Of a stretch of 64,000 nucleotides of DNA, positions 10,601 to 20,135 are shown one piece after another (the first letter of the stretch is position 1; each line of letters starts with the position of its first letter). The notes beneath the pieces are model-generated. The model was not told the origin of the DNA and made no database searches. It saw only the letters and a program-made list of their open reading frames with translations. The position numbers and the translations under genes were made by a program. Source of the DNA: Inia geoffrensis (taxonomy: Eukaryota; Chordata; Mammalia; Artiodactyla; Iniidae); assembly GCA_036417435.1 (NCBI GenBank), contig CM070906.1:43227396-43291395 (forward strand), in the 5' to 3' direction.

Positions 10601-11425
10601 AGAGCAATGGAAATAAAAACAAAAATAAACAAATGGGACCTAATGAAACTTCAAAGCTTTTGCACAGCAAAGGAAACCATAATCAAGACCAAAAGACAAC
10701 CCTCAGAATGGGAGAAAATATTTGCAAATGAAGCAACTGACAAAGGATTAATCTCCAAAATTTACAAGCAGCTTATGCAGCTCAATAACAGAAAAACAAA
10801 CAACCCAATCCAAAAATGGGCAGAAGACCTAAATAGACATTTCTCCAAAGAAGATATGCAGACTGCCAACAAACACATGAAAGAATGCTCAACATCATTA
10901 ATCATTAGAGAAATGCAAATCAAAACTACAATGAGATATCATCTCACACCAGTTAGAATGGCCATCATCAAAAAATCGAGAAACAATAAATGCTGGAGAG
11001 GGTGTGGACAAAAGGGAACCCTCTTGCACTGCTGGTGGGAATGTGAATTGGTTCAGCCACTATGGAGGACAGTATGGAGGTTCCTTAAAAAACTAAAAAT
11101 AGAACTACCATATGACCCAGCAATCCCACTACTGGGCATATACCCTGAGAAAACCAAAATTGAAAAAGAGGCGTGTACCAAAATGTTCATCGCAGCTCTA
11201 TTTACAATAGCCCGGAGATGGAAACAACCTAAGTGCCCATCGTCAGATGAATGGATAAAGAAGATGTGGCACATATACACAATGGAATATTACTCAGCGT
11301 TAAAAAGAAACGAAATTGAGCTATTTGTAATGAGGTGGATAGACCTCGAGTCTGTCATACAGAGTGAAGTAAGTCAGAAAGACAAAGACAAATACCGTAT
11401 GCTAACACATATATATGGAATTTAA
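7607..11425 (+). CDS. L1-A ORF2p, endonuclease/reverse transcriptase (1272 aa)
   Basis: ORF2p nicks genomic DNA at TTTT/A-type sites and reverse-transcribes L1 RNA from the nick. The 1272-residue frame is uninterrupted; human ORF2p is 1275. The APE-like endonuclease is residues 1-240, with LNVNGLN near 12-18, QETH near 41-44 (catalytic Glu), VGDFN near 142-146, SRIDHI near 202-207 and SDHN near 227-230. The RT domain has [10 protein letters not shown] near 465-475, a YRPISL motif, and the catalytic FADD at 699-702. The C-terminal zinc-knuckle-like motif is intact as C-x3-C-x7-H-x4-C at residues 1129-1146. All key residues are present, so nothing in the sequence says it is dead. Translation would be by termination-reinitiation after ORF1, as in other L1s. 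Confidence 0.96.
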   Translation: MGIGTCISIITLNVNGLNAPTKRHRLAEWIQKQDPYICCLQETHFRPRDTYRLKVRGWKKIFHANGSQKKAGVAILISDKIDFKIKTITRDKEGHYIMIKGSIQEEDITIVNIYAPNTGAPQYIRQKLTAIKGEIDSNTLIVGDFNTPLSPMDRSSKMKINKETQALNDTLNKMDLIDIYRTLHPKTTEYTFFSSAHGTFSRIDHILGHKSSLGKFKKIEIVSSIFSDHNAMRLDINYRKRSVKNTNTWRLNNTLLNNEVITEEIKEEIKKYLETNDNGDTTTQNLWDAAKAVLRGKFIAIQAHLKKQETSRINNLTLHLKQLEKEEQKTPKFSRRKEIIKIRSEINEKEMKETIAKINKTKSWFFEKINKIDKPLARLIKKKREKTQINRIRNEKGEVTTDTAEIKMIMRDYYKQLYANKMNNLEEMDKFLEMHKLPRLNQEEIENMNRPITNTEIETVIKNLPTNKSPGPDGFTAEFYQAFREELTPILLKLFQNIAEGETLPNSFYEATITLIPKPDKDVTKKENYRPISLMNIDAKILNKILANRIQQHIKRIIHHDQVGFIPGMQGFFNIRKSINVINHINKLKEKNHMIISIDAEKAFDKIQHPFMIKTLQKVGIEGPFLNIIKAIYDKPTANIILNGEKLKAFPLRSGTRQGCPLSPLLFNIVLEVLATAIREEKEIKGIQIGKEEVKLSLFADDMILYIENPKDATRKLLEIINEFGKVAGYKINAQKSLAFLYTSDEKSESEIKKTLPFTIATKRIKYLGINLPRETKDLYAENYKTLMKEIKDDTNRWRDIPCSWIGRINIVKMTLLPKAIYRFNAIPIKLPLAFFTELEQKISQFVWKHKRPRIAKAILRAKNGAGGIRLPDFRLYYKATVIKTVWYWHKNRMIDQWNRIESPEINPRTYGHLIFDNGGRNIQWRKDSLFNKWCWENWTATCKSMSLDHSLTPYTKISSKWIKDLNIRPETIKLLEENIGRTLYDINHSKILFDPPPRAMEIKTKINKWDLMKLQSFCTAKETIIKTKRQPSEWEKIFANEATDKGLISKIYKQLMQLNNRKTNNPIQKWAEDLNRHFSKEDMQTANKHMKECSTSLIIREMQIKTTMRYHLTPVRMAIIKKSRNNKCWRGCGQKGTLLHCWWECELVQPLWRTVWRFLKKLKIELPYDPAIPLLGIYPEKTKIEKEACTKMFIAALFTIARRWKQPKCPSSDEWIKKMWHIYTMEYYSALKRNEIELFVMRWIDLESVIQSEVSQKDKDKYRMLTHIYGI

Positions 11426-11822
11426 GAAAAAAAAAATGTTATGAAGAACCTAGGGGTAAGACAGGAATAAAGACACAGACCTACTGGAGAACGGACTTGA
11501 GGATATGGGGAGGGGGAGGGGTGAGCTATGGGAGGGCGAGGGAGGGGCATGGACATATATATACTAACAAACGTAAGGTAAATAGCTAATGGGAAGCAGC
11601 CGCTTGGCACAGGGATATCAGCTCGGTGCTTTGTGACTGCCTGGAGGGGTGGGATAGGGAGAGAAGGAAGGAGGGAGACGCAAGAGGGAAGAAATATGTG
11701 AACGTCTGTATATATATAACTGATTCACTTTGTTATAAAGTAGAAACTGACACACTATTGTAGAGCAATTTTAACCCAATAAAGATGTAAAAAAAAATAA
11801 AATAAAATAAAGTTGAAAATTT
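11426..11822 (+). other. L1-A 3' UTR with G-rich tract, poly(A) signal and short read-through
   Basis: The 3' UTR holds a G-rich polypurine tract (11507-11548, several runs of three to five G) that could form a G-quadruplex, a conserved feature of mammalian L1 3' UTRs. An AATAAA lies at about 11779-11784, followed by A-rich sequence at 11789-11810 that contains further AATAAA units. About 12 bases that are not L1 (agttgaaaattt, 11811-11822) precede the final A run. These look like a very short 3' transduction from the source locus. Confidence 0.8.
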
Positions 11823-11840
11823 AAAAAAAAAAAAAAAAAA

Positions 11841-11856
11841 AAAAATGACAACTCCC
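11841..11856. repeat. TSD, right copy, of L1-A
   Basis: Exact repeat of 4485-4500 (aaaaatgacaactccc) directly after the poly(A) tail. The HAL1-like sequence resumes after it. Confidence 0.95.
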
Positions 11857-12311
11857 TATAGGTGTCTGTGGGTGGGAATCAGTCTCCATAGTCCTGACAT
11901 TATATTATCTTGAGATATAATTTTCAACTGAAAAATTATGAGACATGCAAAGTTCTTAAAAGCGCACGTCAAACAAATGAAACAACAAAACAAAACATAC
12001 AATAGAAACGTTTCTGTGGGAACTAGATTTTGAACTTTGTCAATAGATTTCCAAGCAGCTAGGATTAATTTGTTCCAAGACCTAAAGCAAACCACGTATA
12101 AAGAATTAAAGGGATTCATGCTGACAATATCCCAACAATCAGTGAATATCAATAGTGAGATAAAAATTATAATAAAGAACTAAATAGAAATTCTAGAGTT
12201 AATCAAAATGTTCAATAGTAGATTTGAGCAGGAAAAACAAAGACTCAGCAAACCTGAAGAAAGATTATAGAAATTATCAATCCTAAGAAGAGATAAAAAT
12301 AAAGCAATATA
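11857..12311 (+). repeat. HAL1/L1M-like ancient element, part 2 of 3 (5' UTR end and start of ORF1)
   Basis: This is the middle part of the old element, between the two young L1s. From about 12060 it reads as degraded L1 ORF1, with blocks such as 'tgaatatcaatagtgagata' and 'atagaaattctagagtt', and continues without a gap into 19205 once L1-B is removed. Stops and frameshifts are frequent, so there is no functional protein. Confidence 0.65.
12295..12311. repeat. TSD, left copy, of L1-B plus transduced tail
   Basis: The sequence aaaaataaagcaatata precedes L1-B and recurs exactly (17 of 17) at 19188-19204, 465 bases beyond the L1-B poly(A). No repeat of it occurs directly after the L1 poly(A) at 18723. 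This places the true 3' end of the insertion at 19187. Confidence 0.9.
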
Positions 12312-12323
12312 GGTCTTAGAAGA

Positions 12324-12333
12324 AAGATGGCGG
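12324..12333 (+). promoter_or_regulatory. YY1-like initiator motif of L1-B
   Basis: The sequence aagatggcgg lies 12 bases inside the element, as in L1-A, which supports a full-length 5' end. The bases between the TSD and this motif differ from those in L1-A (ggtcttag versus gggagatt before aagaaagatgg). Confidence 0.75.
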
Positions 12334-13205
12334 AAGAGTAAGACGCGGAGATCACCTTCCTCCCCACAGATACACCAGAAATACATCTACACGTGGAACA
12401 ACTCTTACAGAACACCTACTGAAGGCTGGCAAAAGACCTCAGACCTCCTAAAAGGCAAGAAACTCCCCACGTACCTGGGTAGGGCAAAAGAAAAAAAGAA
12501 AAAACAGAGACAAAAGAATAGGGACGGGACCTGCACCAGTGGGAGGGAGCCGTGAAGGAGCAAAAGTCTCCACACACTAGGAAGCCCCTTCACGGGCAGA
12601 GACTGCGGGAGGCGGAGGAGGGAGCTTCGGAGCCGCAGAGGAGAGCACAGCAACAGGGGTGCGGAGGGGAAAGCGGAGAGACTCCCGCATAGAGGAATCG
12701 GTGCTGACCGGCACTCACCAGCCCGAGAGGCTTGTCGGCTCACCCGCCGGGGCGGGCGGGGCTGCGAGCTAAAGCTCGGGTTTCGGTTTCAGACAGAGCG
12801 CAGGGAAAGGACTGGGGTTGGCAGCTTGAACATAGCCTGAAGGGGGTAGTGCACCACGGCTAGCCGGGAGGGAGTCCGGGGAAAAGTCTGCACCTGCCAA
12901 AGAGGCAGGAGACTTTTAACACACGGCGGGCCTCAGGCTGGTGCAGCATCACGCCGGCCTCTGCCACCGCAGGCCCGCCCCGCACGCCGTGCCCCTCTCT
13001 CCCCTCGGCCTGTGTGCGCCAAAGCCCCCGAAACAGAGGCTCCTTTAACCCTGTCCTGTCTGAGTGAAAAACAGACGCCCTCCAGCGACCTACACGCAGA
13101 GGCAGGGCCAAATCCAAAGCTAAGCCCCTGGGAGCTGTGAGAACAAAGAAGTGAAAGGGAAATCTCTCCCAGCAGCCTCAGAAGCCACGGATTAAAGCTC
13201 CACAA

Positions 13206-13225
13206 TCAGCTTGATCTTCACTCAA
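13206..13225 (+). other. Splice-junction-like point in the L1-B 5' UTR
   Basis: Bases up to 13215 (cagcttgat) match L1-A up to 5403, and bases from 13216 (cttcactcaa) match L1-A from 6301. The missing L1-A segment starts GT and ends AG. A five-base direct repeat, agctt, exists at both ends in L1-A, but a deletion between those repeats would have removed the 'gat' that is kept here. That argues against simple slippage and for splicing. Confidence 0.65.
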
Positions 13226-13557
13226 TGGCCAGCAAGCTACAGTGCTGGACAACCTATGCCAAACAACTAGCAAAACAGAAACACAACCCCACCCATTAAC
13301 AGAGAGGCTGCCTAAAATCATAATAAGTCCAGAGACACCCCAAAACACACCACCAGACGTGGACCTGCCCACCAGAGAGACAAGATCCAGCCTCATCCAC
13401 CAGAACACAAGCACTAGTCCCCTCCACCAGGAAGCATACACAACCCACTAGACCAACATTAGCCACTGGAGACAGACATCAAAAACAACGGGAACTACGA
13501 ACCTGCGGCCTGCAAAAAAAAAAAAAAGGAGACCCCAAACACAGTAAGATAAGGAAA

Positions 13558-14463
13558 ATGAGAAGACAGAAAAACACACAGCAGATGAAGGAGCAAGATA
13601 AAAATGCACCAGACCTAACAAATGAAGAAGTAATAGGCAATCTACCTGAAAAGGAATTCAGAATAATGATAGTAAAGATGATCCAGAATCTCGGAAATAG
13701 AATAGAGGCAGGGATGGAGAAGATGCAAGAAATGTTTAACAAAGATCTAGAAGAACTAAAGAACAAACAAACAGAGATGAACAACACAATAACTGAAATG
13801 AAAAATACACTAGATGGGATCAATAGCAGAATAACTGAGGCAGAAGAACGGATAAGTGACCTGGAAGATAAAATAGTGGAAATAACTACTGCAGAGCAGA
13901 ATAAAGAAAAAAGAATGAAAAGAACTGAGGACAGTCTCAGAGACCTCTGGGACAACATTAAACGCACCAACATTCGAATTATAGGGGTTCCAGAGGATGA
14001 AGAGAAAAAGAAAGGGACTGAGAAAATATTTGAAGAGATTATAGTTGAAAACTTCCCTAACATGGGAAAGGAAATAGTTAACCAAGTCCAGGAAGCAGAG
14101 AGAGTCCCATACAGGATAAACTCAAGGAGAAATACACCAAGACACATATTAATCAAACTCTCAAAAATTAAATACAAAGAAAGCATATTAAAAGCAGCAA
14201 GGGAAAAAAAACAAATAACACACAAGGGAATCCCCATAAGGCTAACAGCTGATCTCTCAGCAGAAACTCTACAAGCCAGAAGGGAGTGGCAGGACATACT
14301 GAAAGTGATGAAGGAGAAAAGCCTGCAACCACGATTACTCTACCCAGCAAAGATCTCATTCAGATTTGATGGAGAAATTAAAACCTTTACAGACAAGCAA
14401 AAGCTGAGAGAGTTCAGCACCACCAAACCAGCTTTACAACAACTGCTGAAGGAACTTCTCTAG
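13558..14463 (+). CDS. L1-B ORF1p, RNA-binding chaperone (301 aa)
   Basis: This is a complete 301-residue ORF1p frame, with the same coiled-coil, RRM-like (NIRIIGVPEDEE) and C-terminal domains as the L1-A protein. By eye it differs at five residues: T to A and S to N near the N-terminus, M to I before EAGMEK, N to T in VEIT-AEQ, and P to S in YRIN-RR. All lie outside the obvious core motifs. The frame is open, so the RNA-binding protein could be made even though ORF2 of the same copy is broken. The ATG and the 58-bp spacing to ORF2 match L1-A. Confidence 0.93.
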   Translation: MRRQKNTQQMKEQDKNAPDLTNEEVIGNLPEKEFRIMIVKMIQNLGNRIEAGMEKMQEMFNKDLEELKNKQTEMNNTITEMKNTLDGINSRITEAEERISDLEDKIVEITTAEQNKEKRMKRTEDSLRDLWDNIKRTNIRIIGVPEDEEKKKGTEKIFEEIIVENFPNMGKEIVNQVQEAERVPYRINSRRNTPRHILIKLSKIKYKESILKAAREKKQITHKGIPIRLTADLSAETLQARREWQDILKVMKEKSLQPRLLYPAKISFRFDGEIKTFTDKQKLREFSTTKPALQQLLKELL

Positions 14464-14521
14464 ACAAGAAACACAAGAGAAGGAAAGGACCTATAACAAC
14501 GAACCCAAAACAATTTAGAAA

Positions 14522-17500
14522 ATGGGAATAGGAACATGCATATCGATAATTACCTTAAATGTAAATGGACTAAATGCTCCCACCAAAAGACACAGATTGG
14601 CTGAATGGATACAAAAACAAGACCCATACATATGCTGTCTACAAGAGACCCACTTCAGACCTAGAGACACATACAGACTGAAAGTAAGGGGATGGAAAAA
14701 GATATTCCATGCAAATGGAAATCAAAAGAAAGCTGGAGTAGCAATTCTCCTATCAGACAAAATAGACTTTAAAATAAAGACCATTACAAGAGACAAAGAA
14801 GGACACTACATAATGATTAAGGGATCGATCCAAGAAGAAGATATAACAATTGTAAATATTTATGCACCCAACACAGGAGCACCTCAATACATAAGGCAAA
14901 AACTAACAGCCATAAAAGGGGAAATCGACAGTAATACACTCATAGTAGGGGACTTCAACACCCCACTTTCACCAATGGACAGATCATCCAAAATGAAAAT
15001 AAATAAGGAAACACAAGCTTTAAATGATACACACTAAACAAGATGGACTTAATTGATATCTATAGGACACTCCATCCAAAAACAACAGAATACACATTTT
15101 TCTCAAGTGCTCATGGAACATTCTCCAGGATAGATCATATCTTGGGTCACAAATCAAGCCTTGGTAAATTTAAGAAAATTGAAATTGTATCAAGTATCTT
15201 TTCCGACCACAACGCCACGAGACTAGATATCAATTACAGGAAAAGATCTGTAAAAAATACAAACACATGGAGGCTAAACAATACATTACTCAATAATGAA
15301 GTGATCACTGAGGAAATCAAAGAGGAAATTAAAAAATACCTAGAAACAAATGACAATGGAGACACATGACCCAAAACCTATGGGATGCTGCAAAAGCAGT
15401 TCTAAGAGGGAAGTTTATAGCAATACAAGCCCACCTTAAGAAGCAGGAAAAATCTCGAATAAACAACCTAACCTTACACCTAAAGCAATTAGAGAAAGAA
15501 GAACAAAAAAACCCCAAATCTAGTAGAAGGAAAGAAATTATAAAAATCAGATCAGAAATAAACGAAAAAGAAATGAAGGAAACAATAGCAAAGATCAATA
15601 AAACTAAAAGTTGGTTCTTTGAGAAGATAAACAAAATAGATAAACCATTAGCCAGACTCATCAAGAAAAAAAGGGAGAAGACTCAAATCAATAGAATTAG
15701 AAATGAAAAAGGAGAAATAACAACTGACACTGCAGAAATAAAAATGATTATGAGAGATTACTACAAGCAACTCTATGCCAATAAAATGGACAATCTGGAA
15801 GAAATGGACACATTCTTAGAAATGCACAAACTACCAAGACTGAATCAGGAAGAAATAGAAAATATGAACAGACCAATCACAAACACTGAAATTGAAACTG
15901 TGATTAAAAATCTTCCAACAAACAAAAGCCCAGGACCAGATGGCTTCACAGCCGAATTTTATCAAGCATTTAGAGAAGAGCTAACACCTATCCTTCTCAA
16001 ACTCTTCCAAAACATAGCAGAGGGAGAAACACTCCCCAATTCCTTCTACGAGGCCACCATCACCTTGATACCAAAACCAGACAAGGATGTCACAAAGAAA
16101 GAAAACTACAGGCCAATATCACTGATGAACATAGATGCAAAAATCCTCAACAAAATACTAGCAAACAGAATCCAACAGCACATCAAAAGGATCATACACC
16201 ATGATCAAGTGGGGTTTATTCCAGGAATGCAAGGATTCTTCAATATACGCAAATCTATCAATGTGATAAACCATATTAACAAATTGAAGGAGAAAAACCA
16301 TATGATCATCTCAATAGATGCAGAGAAAGCTTTTGACAAAATTCAACACCCATTTATGATAAAAACCCTACAGAAAGTAGGTATAGAGGGACCTCTCCTC
16401 AACATAATAAAGGCCATATATGACAAACCCACAGCCAACATCATCCTCAATGGTGAAAAACTGAAAGCATTTCCACTACGATCAGGAACAAGACAAGGTT
16501 GCCCACTCTCACCACTCTTATTCAACATAGTTTTGGAAGTTTTAGCCACAGCAATCAGAGAAGAAAAGGAAATAAAAGGAATCCAAATCGGAAAAGAAGA
16601 AGTAAAGCTGTCACTGTTTGCAGATGACATGATACTATACATAGAGAATCCCAAAGATGCTACCAGAAAACTACTAGAGATAATCAATGAATTTGGTAAA
16701 GTAGCAGGATACAAAATTAATGCACAGAAATCTCTGGCATTCCTATATACTAGTGATGAAAAATCTGAAAGTGAAATCAAGAAAACACTGCCATTTACCA
16801 TTGCAACAAAAAGAATAAAATATCTAGGAATAAACCTACCTAGGGAGACAAAAGACCTGTTTGCAGAAAATTATAAGACAATGATGAAAGAAATTAAAGA
16901 CGATACAAATAGATGGAGGGATATACCATGTTCTTGGATTGGAAGAATCAACATTGTGAAAATGACTCTACTACCCAAAGCAATCTATAGATTCAATGCA
17001 ATCCCTATCAAACTGCCACTGGCATTTTTCACAGAACTAGAACAAAAAATTTCACAATTTGTATGGAAACACAAAAGACCCCGAATAGCTAAAGCAATGT
17101 TGAGAACGGAAAACGGAGCTGGAGGAATCAGGCTCCCTGACTTCAGACTATACTACAAAGCTATAATAATCAAGACAGTATGGTACTGGCACAAAAACAG
17201 AACGATAGATCAATGGAACAGAATAGAAAGCCCAGAGATAAACCCACGCACATATGGACACCTTATCTTTGATAATGGTGGCAGGAATATACAGTGGAGA
17301 AAGGACAGCCTCTTCAATAAGTGCTGCTGGAAAAACTGGACAGCTACATGTAAAAGTATGAGCTTAGATCACTCCCTAACACCATACACAAAAATAAGCT
17401 CAAAATGGATTAAAGACCTAAATGTAAGACCAGAAACTATCAAACTTTTAGAGGAAAACATAGGCAGAACACTCTATGACATAAATCACAGCAAGATCCT

Positions 17501-18341
17501 TTTTGACCCACCTCCTAGAGCAATGGAAATAAAAACAAAAATAAACAAATGGGACCTAATGAAACTTCAAAGCTTTTGCACAGCAAAGGAAACCATACAC
17601 AAGACCAAAAGACAACCCTCAGAATGGGAGAAAATATTTGCAAATGAAGCAACTGACAAAGGATTAATCTCCAAAATTTACAAGCAGCTTATGCAGCTCA
17701 ATAACAAAAAAGCAAACAACCCAATCCAAAAATGGGCAGAAGACCTAAATAGACATTTCTCCAAAGAAGATATGCAGACTGCCAACAAACACATGAAAGA
17801 ATGCTCAACATCATTAATCATTAGAGAAATGCAAATCAAAACTACAATGAGATATCATCTCACACCAGTTAGAATGGCCATCATCAAAAAATCGAGAAAC
17901 AATAAATGCTGGAGAGGGTGTGGACAAAAGGGAACCCTCTTGCACTGCTGGTGGGAATGTGAATTGGTTCAGCCACTATGGAGAACAGTATGGAGGTTCC
18001 TTAGAAAACTAAAAATAGAACTACCATATGACCCAGCAATCCCACTACTGGGCATATACCCTGAGAAAACCAAAATTGAAAAAGAGGCGTGTACCAAAAT
18101 GTTCATCGCAGCTCTATTTACAATAGCCCGGAGATGGAAACAACCTAAGTGCCCATCGTCAGATGAATGGATAAAGAAGATGTGGCACATATACACAATG
18201 GAATATTACTCAGCGTTAAAAAGAAACGAAATTGAGCTATTTGTAATGAGGTGGATAGACCTCGAGTCTGTCATACAGAGTGAAGTAAGTCAGAAAGACA
18301 AAGATAAATACCGTATGCTAACACATATATATGGAATTTAA
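14522..18341 (+). pseudogene. L1-B ORF2, broken by two frameshifts
   Basis: The ORF2 homolog is split into 171, 108 and 991 residues at 14522-15037, 15043-15369 and 15366-18341. The first break is an extra AC in an ACAC run at about 15028-15033 (tgatacacactaaac against tgatacactaaac in L1-A). The second is a one-base loss at about 15366, where L1-B has gacacatgaccc and L1-A has gacacaacgaccc. Both lie in or just after the endonuclease domain. The downstream 991-residue frame keeps the RT domain with FADD and the C-x3-C-x7-H-x4-C motif. No single protein can contain both endonuclease and RT, so this copy cannot mobilise itself. The damage is slight, as expected for a young copy. Confidence 0.95.
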
Positions 18342-18723
18342 GAAAAAAAAAAAAATGTTATGAAGAACCTAGGGGTAAGACAGGAATAAAGACACAGACC
18401 TACTGGAGAAGGGACTTGAGGATATGGGGAGGGGGAGGGGTAAGCTATGGGAGGACGAGGGAGGGGCATGGACATATATATACTAACAAACGTAAGGTAA
18501 ATAGCTAATGGGAAGCAGCCGCTTGGCACAGGGATATCAGCTCGGTGCTTTGTGACTGCCTGGAGGGGCGGGATAGGGAGAGAAGGAAGGAGGGAGACGC
18601 AAGAGGGAAGAAATATGTGAATGTCTGTATATATATAACTGATTCACTTTGTTATAAAGTAGAAACTGAGACACCATTGTAGAGCAATTTTAACCCAATA
18701 AAGATGTTAAAAAAAAAAAAAAA
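18342..18723 (+). other. L1-B 3' UTR and first poly(A)
   Basis: Homologous to the L1-A 3' UTR, with the G-rich tract at 18426-18468 and AATAAA at about 18698, followed by a run of about 15 A to 18723. In this copy the A run is internal to the insertion, because non-L1 sequence and a second tail follow before the TSD. Confidence 0.85.
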
Positions 18724-19170
18724 GTTTGGGGAAAAATTAAGCCAAATTAATATTTAGTGACTAAGTTCTCAAATATAATTGAAAATCAATGCTATTGAAA
18801 AGGACAAAACTAAAAAGACCTTTTATACTTTGTGTTCCCAACCCAGAAACTACCATGTGCTAGAATTTTTTTTAAAATATTTATGAATTGCACTAAATTT
18901 ATTAGACTGTACAACACTCCAGACACTCCAACATGCCTTTGATATATAAGGTAAATTGATAATTAATGTTTCTTTTGCTTACGAGTTCAAATGGTTACTT
19001 CACATAGCACTAGGTGGATAATTTCTGTTAAGTTAGCAAAATCTACAATTTTCACTTTAAAGGAAATTAAAGACTGGTTCCTAAATGATATATAATCTCC
19101 TGTGGAAAAAAATAGAACTTACGTGATTTTCTGTATTTAAATTTGACTTAATAAAATGCACTTGAGTACG
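18724..19170 (+). other. 3'-transduced non-L1 sequence carried by L1-B (447 bp)
   Basis: This AT-rich sequence resembles neither L1 nor the surrounding HAL1-like element and lies between the L1 poly(A) and a second poly(A). An AATAAA at 19150-19155 is 15 bases before the second A-rich tail (19171-19187), the normal signal-to-cleavage distance. The TSD follows. The simplest reading is that the source L1 transcript read through its own weak signal into flanking DNA and the chimeric RNA was inserted here. I recognise no exon or repeat family within it. Confidence 0.88.
19150..19155 (+). terminator. Poly(A) signal AATAAA of the transduced transcript
   Basis: Canonical AATAAA in 'acttaataaaatgc', 15 bases before the start of the A-rich tail at 19171. 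It marks where the read-through RNA ended. Confidence 0.8.
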
Positions 19171-19187
19171 AAAAAAATAAAAAATAA

Positions 19188-19204
19188 AAAAATAAAGCAA
19201 TATA
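19188..19204. repeat. TSD, right copy, of L1-B plus transduced tail
   Basis: Exact copy of 12295-12311 (aaaaataaagcaatata) after the second A-rich tail. The next bases (aatagagcctcag) continue the HAL1-like ORF1 sequence that was interrupted at 12311. Confidence 0.9.
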
Positions 19205-20135
19205 AATAGAGCCTCAGAAAAATGTGGGGCATCATTAAGAAAATCAATATATGCATAATACAAAAGGAGAAGAGAGGGAAAAAAAGGCAGAAAAATATTT
19301 GAGGAAGCAACGGCTGAAAATATTCCAAATTTGATGAAAAATACTGATCTACACAACCAAAAATATAATGAAGTTCGAATAAGATAAACACAAAAAGATC
19401 CACACTCATATGCATCACAGTTAAATGTTGAAAGCTAACAATAAAGAAAATATTTTGAAAGCAGAAAGAGAAAAACAACTCATTACATGTGAGAGAAACC
19501 AAATTAGAAGAGTCAGACTTCTCATCAAAAACAATGGAGACCAGAAAGTCATGGGCGACATATTCAAAGTTCTAAAGGTTAAAAAAAAAAAACACCAAGA
19601 GTCTTTCAAAAATGAAAATTAAATAAAGATAATGCATTGCTATCATATCTATGTTACAAGAAATAATCAAAGAAAATTCTTCAGGTTGAAAGGAACTGAT
19701 AGCAGACATAAATTCAAAGCCACATGAAAAAACAAAGAGTGCTAGTTAAAAAAATTATGTAGGTAGTTATAAAAGATAGTATAATTACATATTTCTTCTC
19801 CCTTCTCTTAAATAATTAAAAATTTAATAAAACAATGTATCTAATTGTATTATTGGAGGTATATATATACATCTAATACATTTATATATATGTAATATAT
19901 ATGTAATTTTTATCATATTACACAATGCAAACATTATACAATAGCCATACAAAGGAGGGCAGGAGGGAATTAAGATGTATTCGAATAAAAAAGTGAAATC
20001 AGATGGTAACACAAATCTACACAAAGTAATTAAGAGAATCAAAACTGTAGTGATGAAAATGTTCTACATTATATACTGGTAATGGTTGTCCAACTCTGTA
20101 ACCTTACTAAAAAAAATTTTAAAAATTGAATTGTA
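19205..20135 (+). repeat. HAL1/L1M-like ancient element, part 3 of 3 (ORF1 relic and 3' end)
   Basis: Degraded L1 ORF1 runs from 19205 to about 19600, with recognisable blocks such as 'gcctcagaaaaatgtggggc', 'caaatttgatgaaaaatac', 'gttgaaagctaacaataaag' and 'acaatggagaccagaaagtc'. It then passes straight into a 3' UTR-like region (ggttgaaaggaactgatagc; a 'catacaaaggagggcaggag' block at about 19946) with no ORF2. That architecture, ORF1 followed by a tail, is what defines HAL1. The 65-residue frame at 19425-19622 is a surviving ORF1 piece. Confidence 0.65.

Larger units (their letters stand above)
4501..11840 (+). mobile_element. L1-A: full-length young L1 retrotransposon, both ORFs open
   Basis: This is a complete non-LTR retrotransposon of about 7.34 kb with, in order, a long 5' UTR (4501-6642), ORF1 (6643-7548), a 58-bp inter-ORF spacer, ORF2 (7607-11425), a 3' UTR with a G-rich tract (11507-11548), an AATAAA signal at about 11779 and an A-rich tail. 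Perfect 16-bp TSDs flank it. The 5' end carries the aagatggcgg motif expected of a full-length L1 start. Neither ORF shows a stop or frameshift and all key catalytic motifs are visible, so it is a candidate for retrotransposition competence. Whether it is expressed or active cannot be told from sequence. It sits inside the HAL1-like element and lies on the same strand as the near-identical L1-B. Confidence 0.97.
12312..19187 (+). mobile_element. L1-B: young L1 with shortened 5' UTR, broken ORF2 and 3' transduction
   Basis: This near full-length L1 starts with the same aagatggcgg motif as L1-A and is about 98% identical to it by eye. Its parts are a 5' UTR of about 1.25 kb (12312-13557), ORF1 open (13558-14463), ORF2 in three frames (14522-18341), a 3' UTR to about 18706, a first A-tail (18708-18723), 447 bp of non-L1 sequence (18724-19170) and a second A-rich tail. 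Its 5' UTR lacks the 897-bp segment found in L1-A. The TSD pair at 12295 and 19188, together with unbroken HAL1-like sequence once the insert is removed, shows that the L1 and the tail entered in one event. Confidence 0.93.

Noticed and set aside
18708..18723. Taking this poly(A) as the true 3' end of L1-B
   Set aside because: No repeat of the L1-B left flank occurs here, while an exact 17-bp repeat occurs at 19188-19204 and the HAL1-like sequence resumes there.
12312..19187. L1-B as a segmental duplicate of L1-A
   Set aside because: The two have different TSDs, different 5' UTR structure and different 3' tails, so they are independent insertions.
4501..19187. A previously undescribed gene system
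   Set aside because: The coding capacity here is all L1. The novelty lies in how the L1 copies were processed (splicing, transduction), not in new protein-coding genes.
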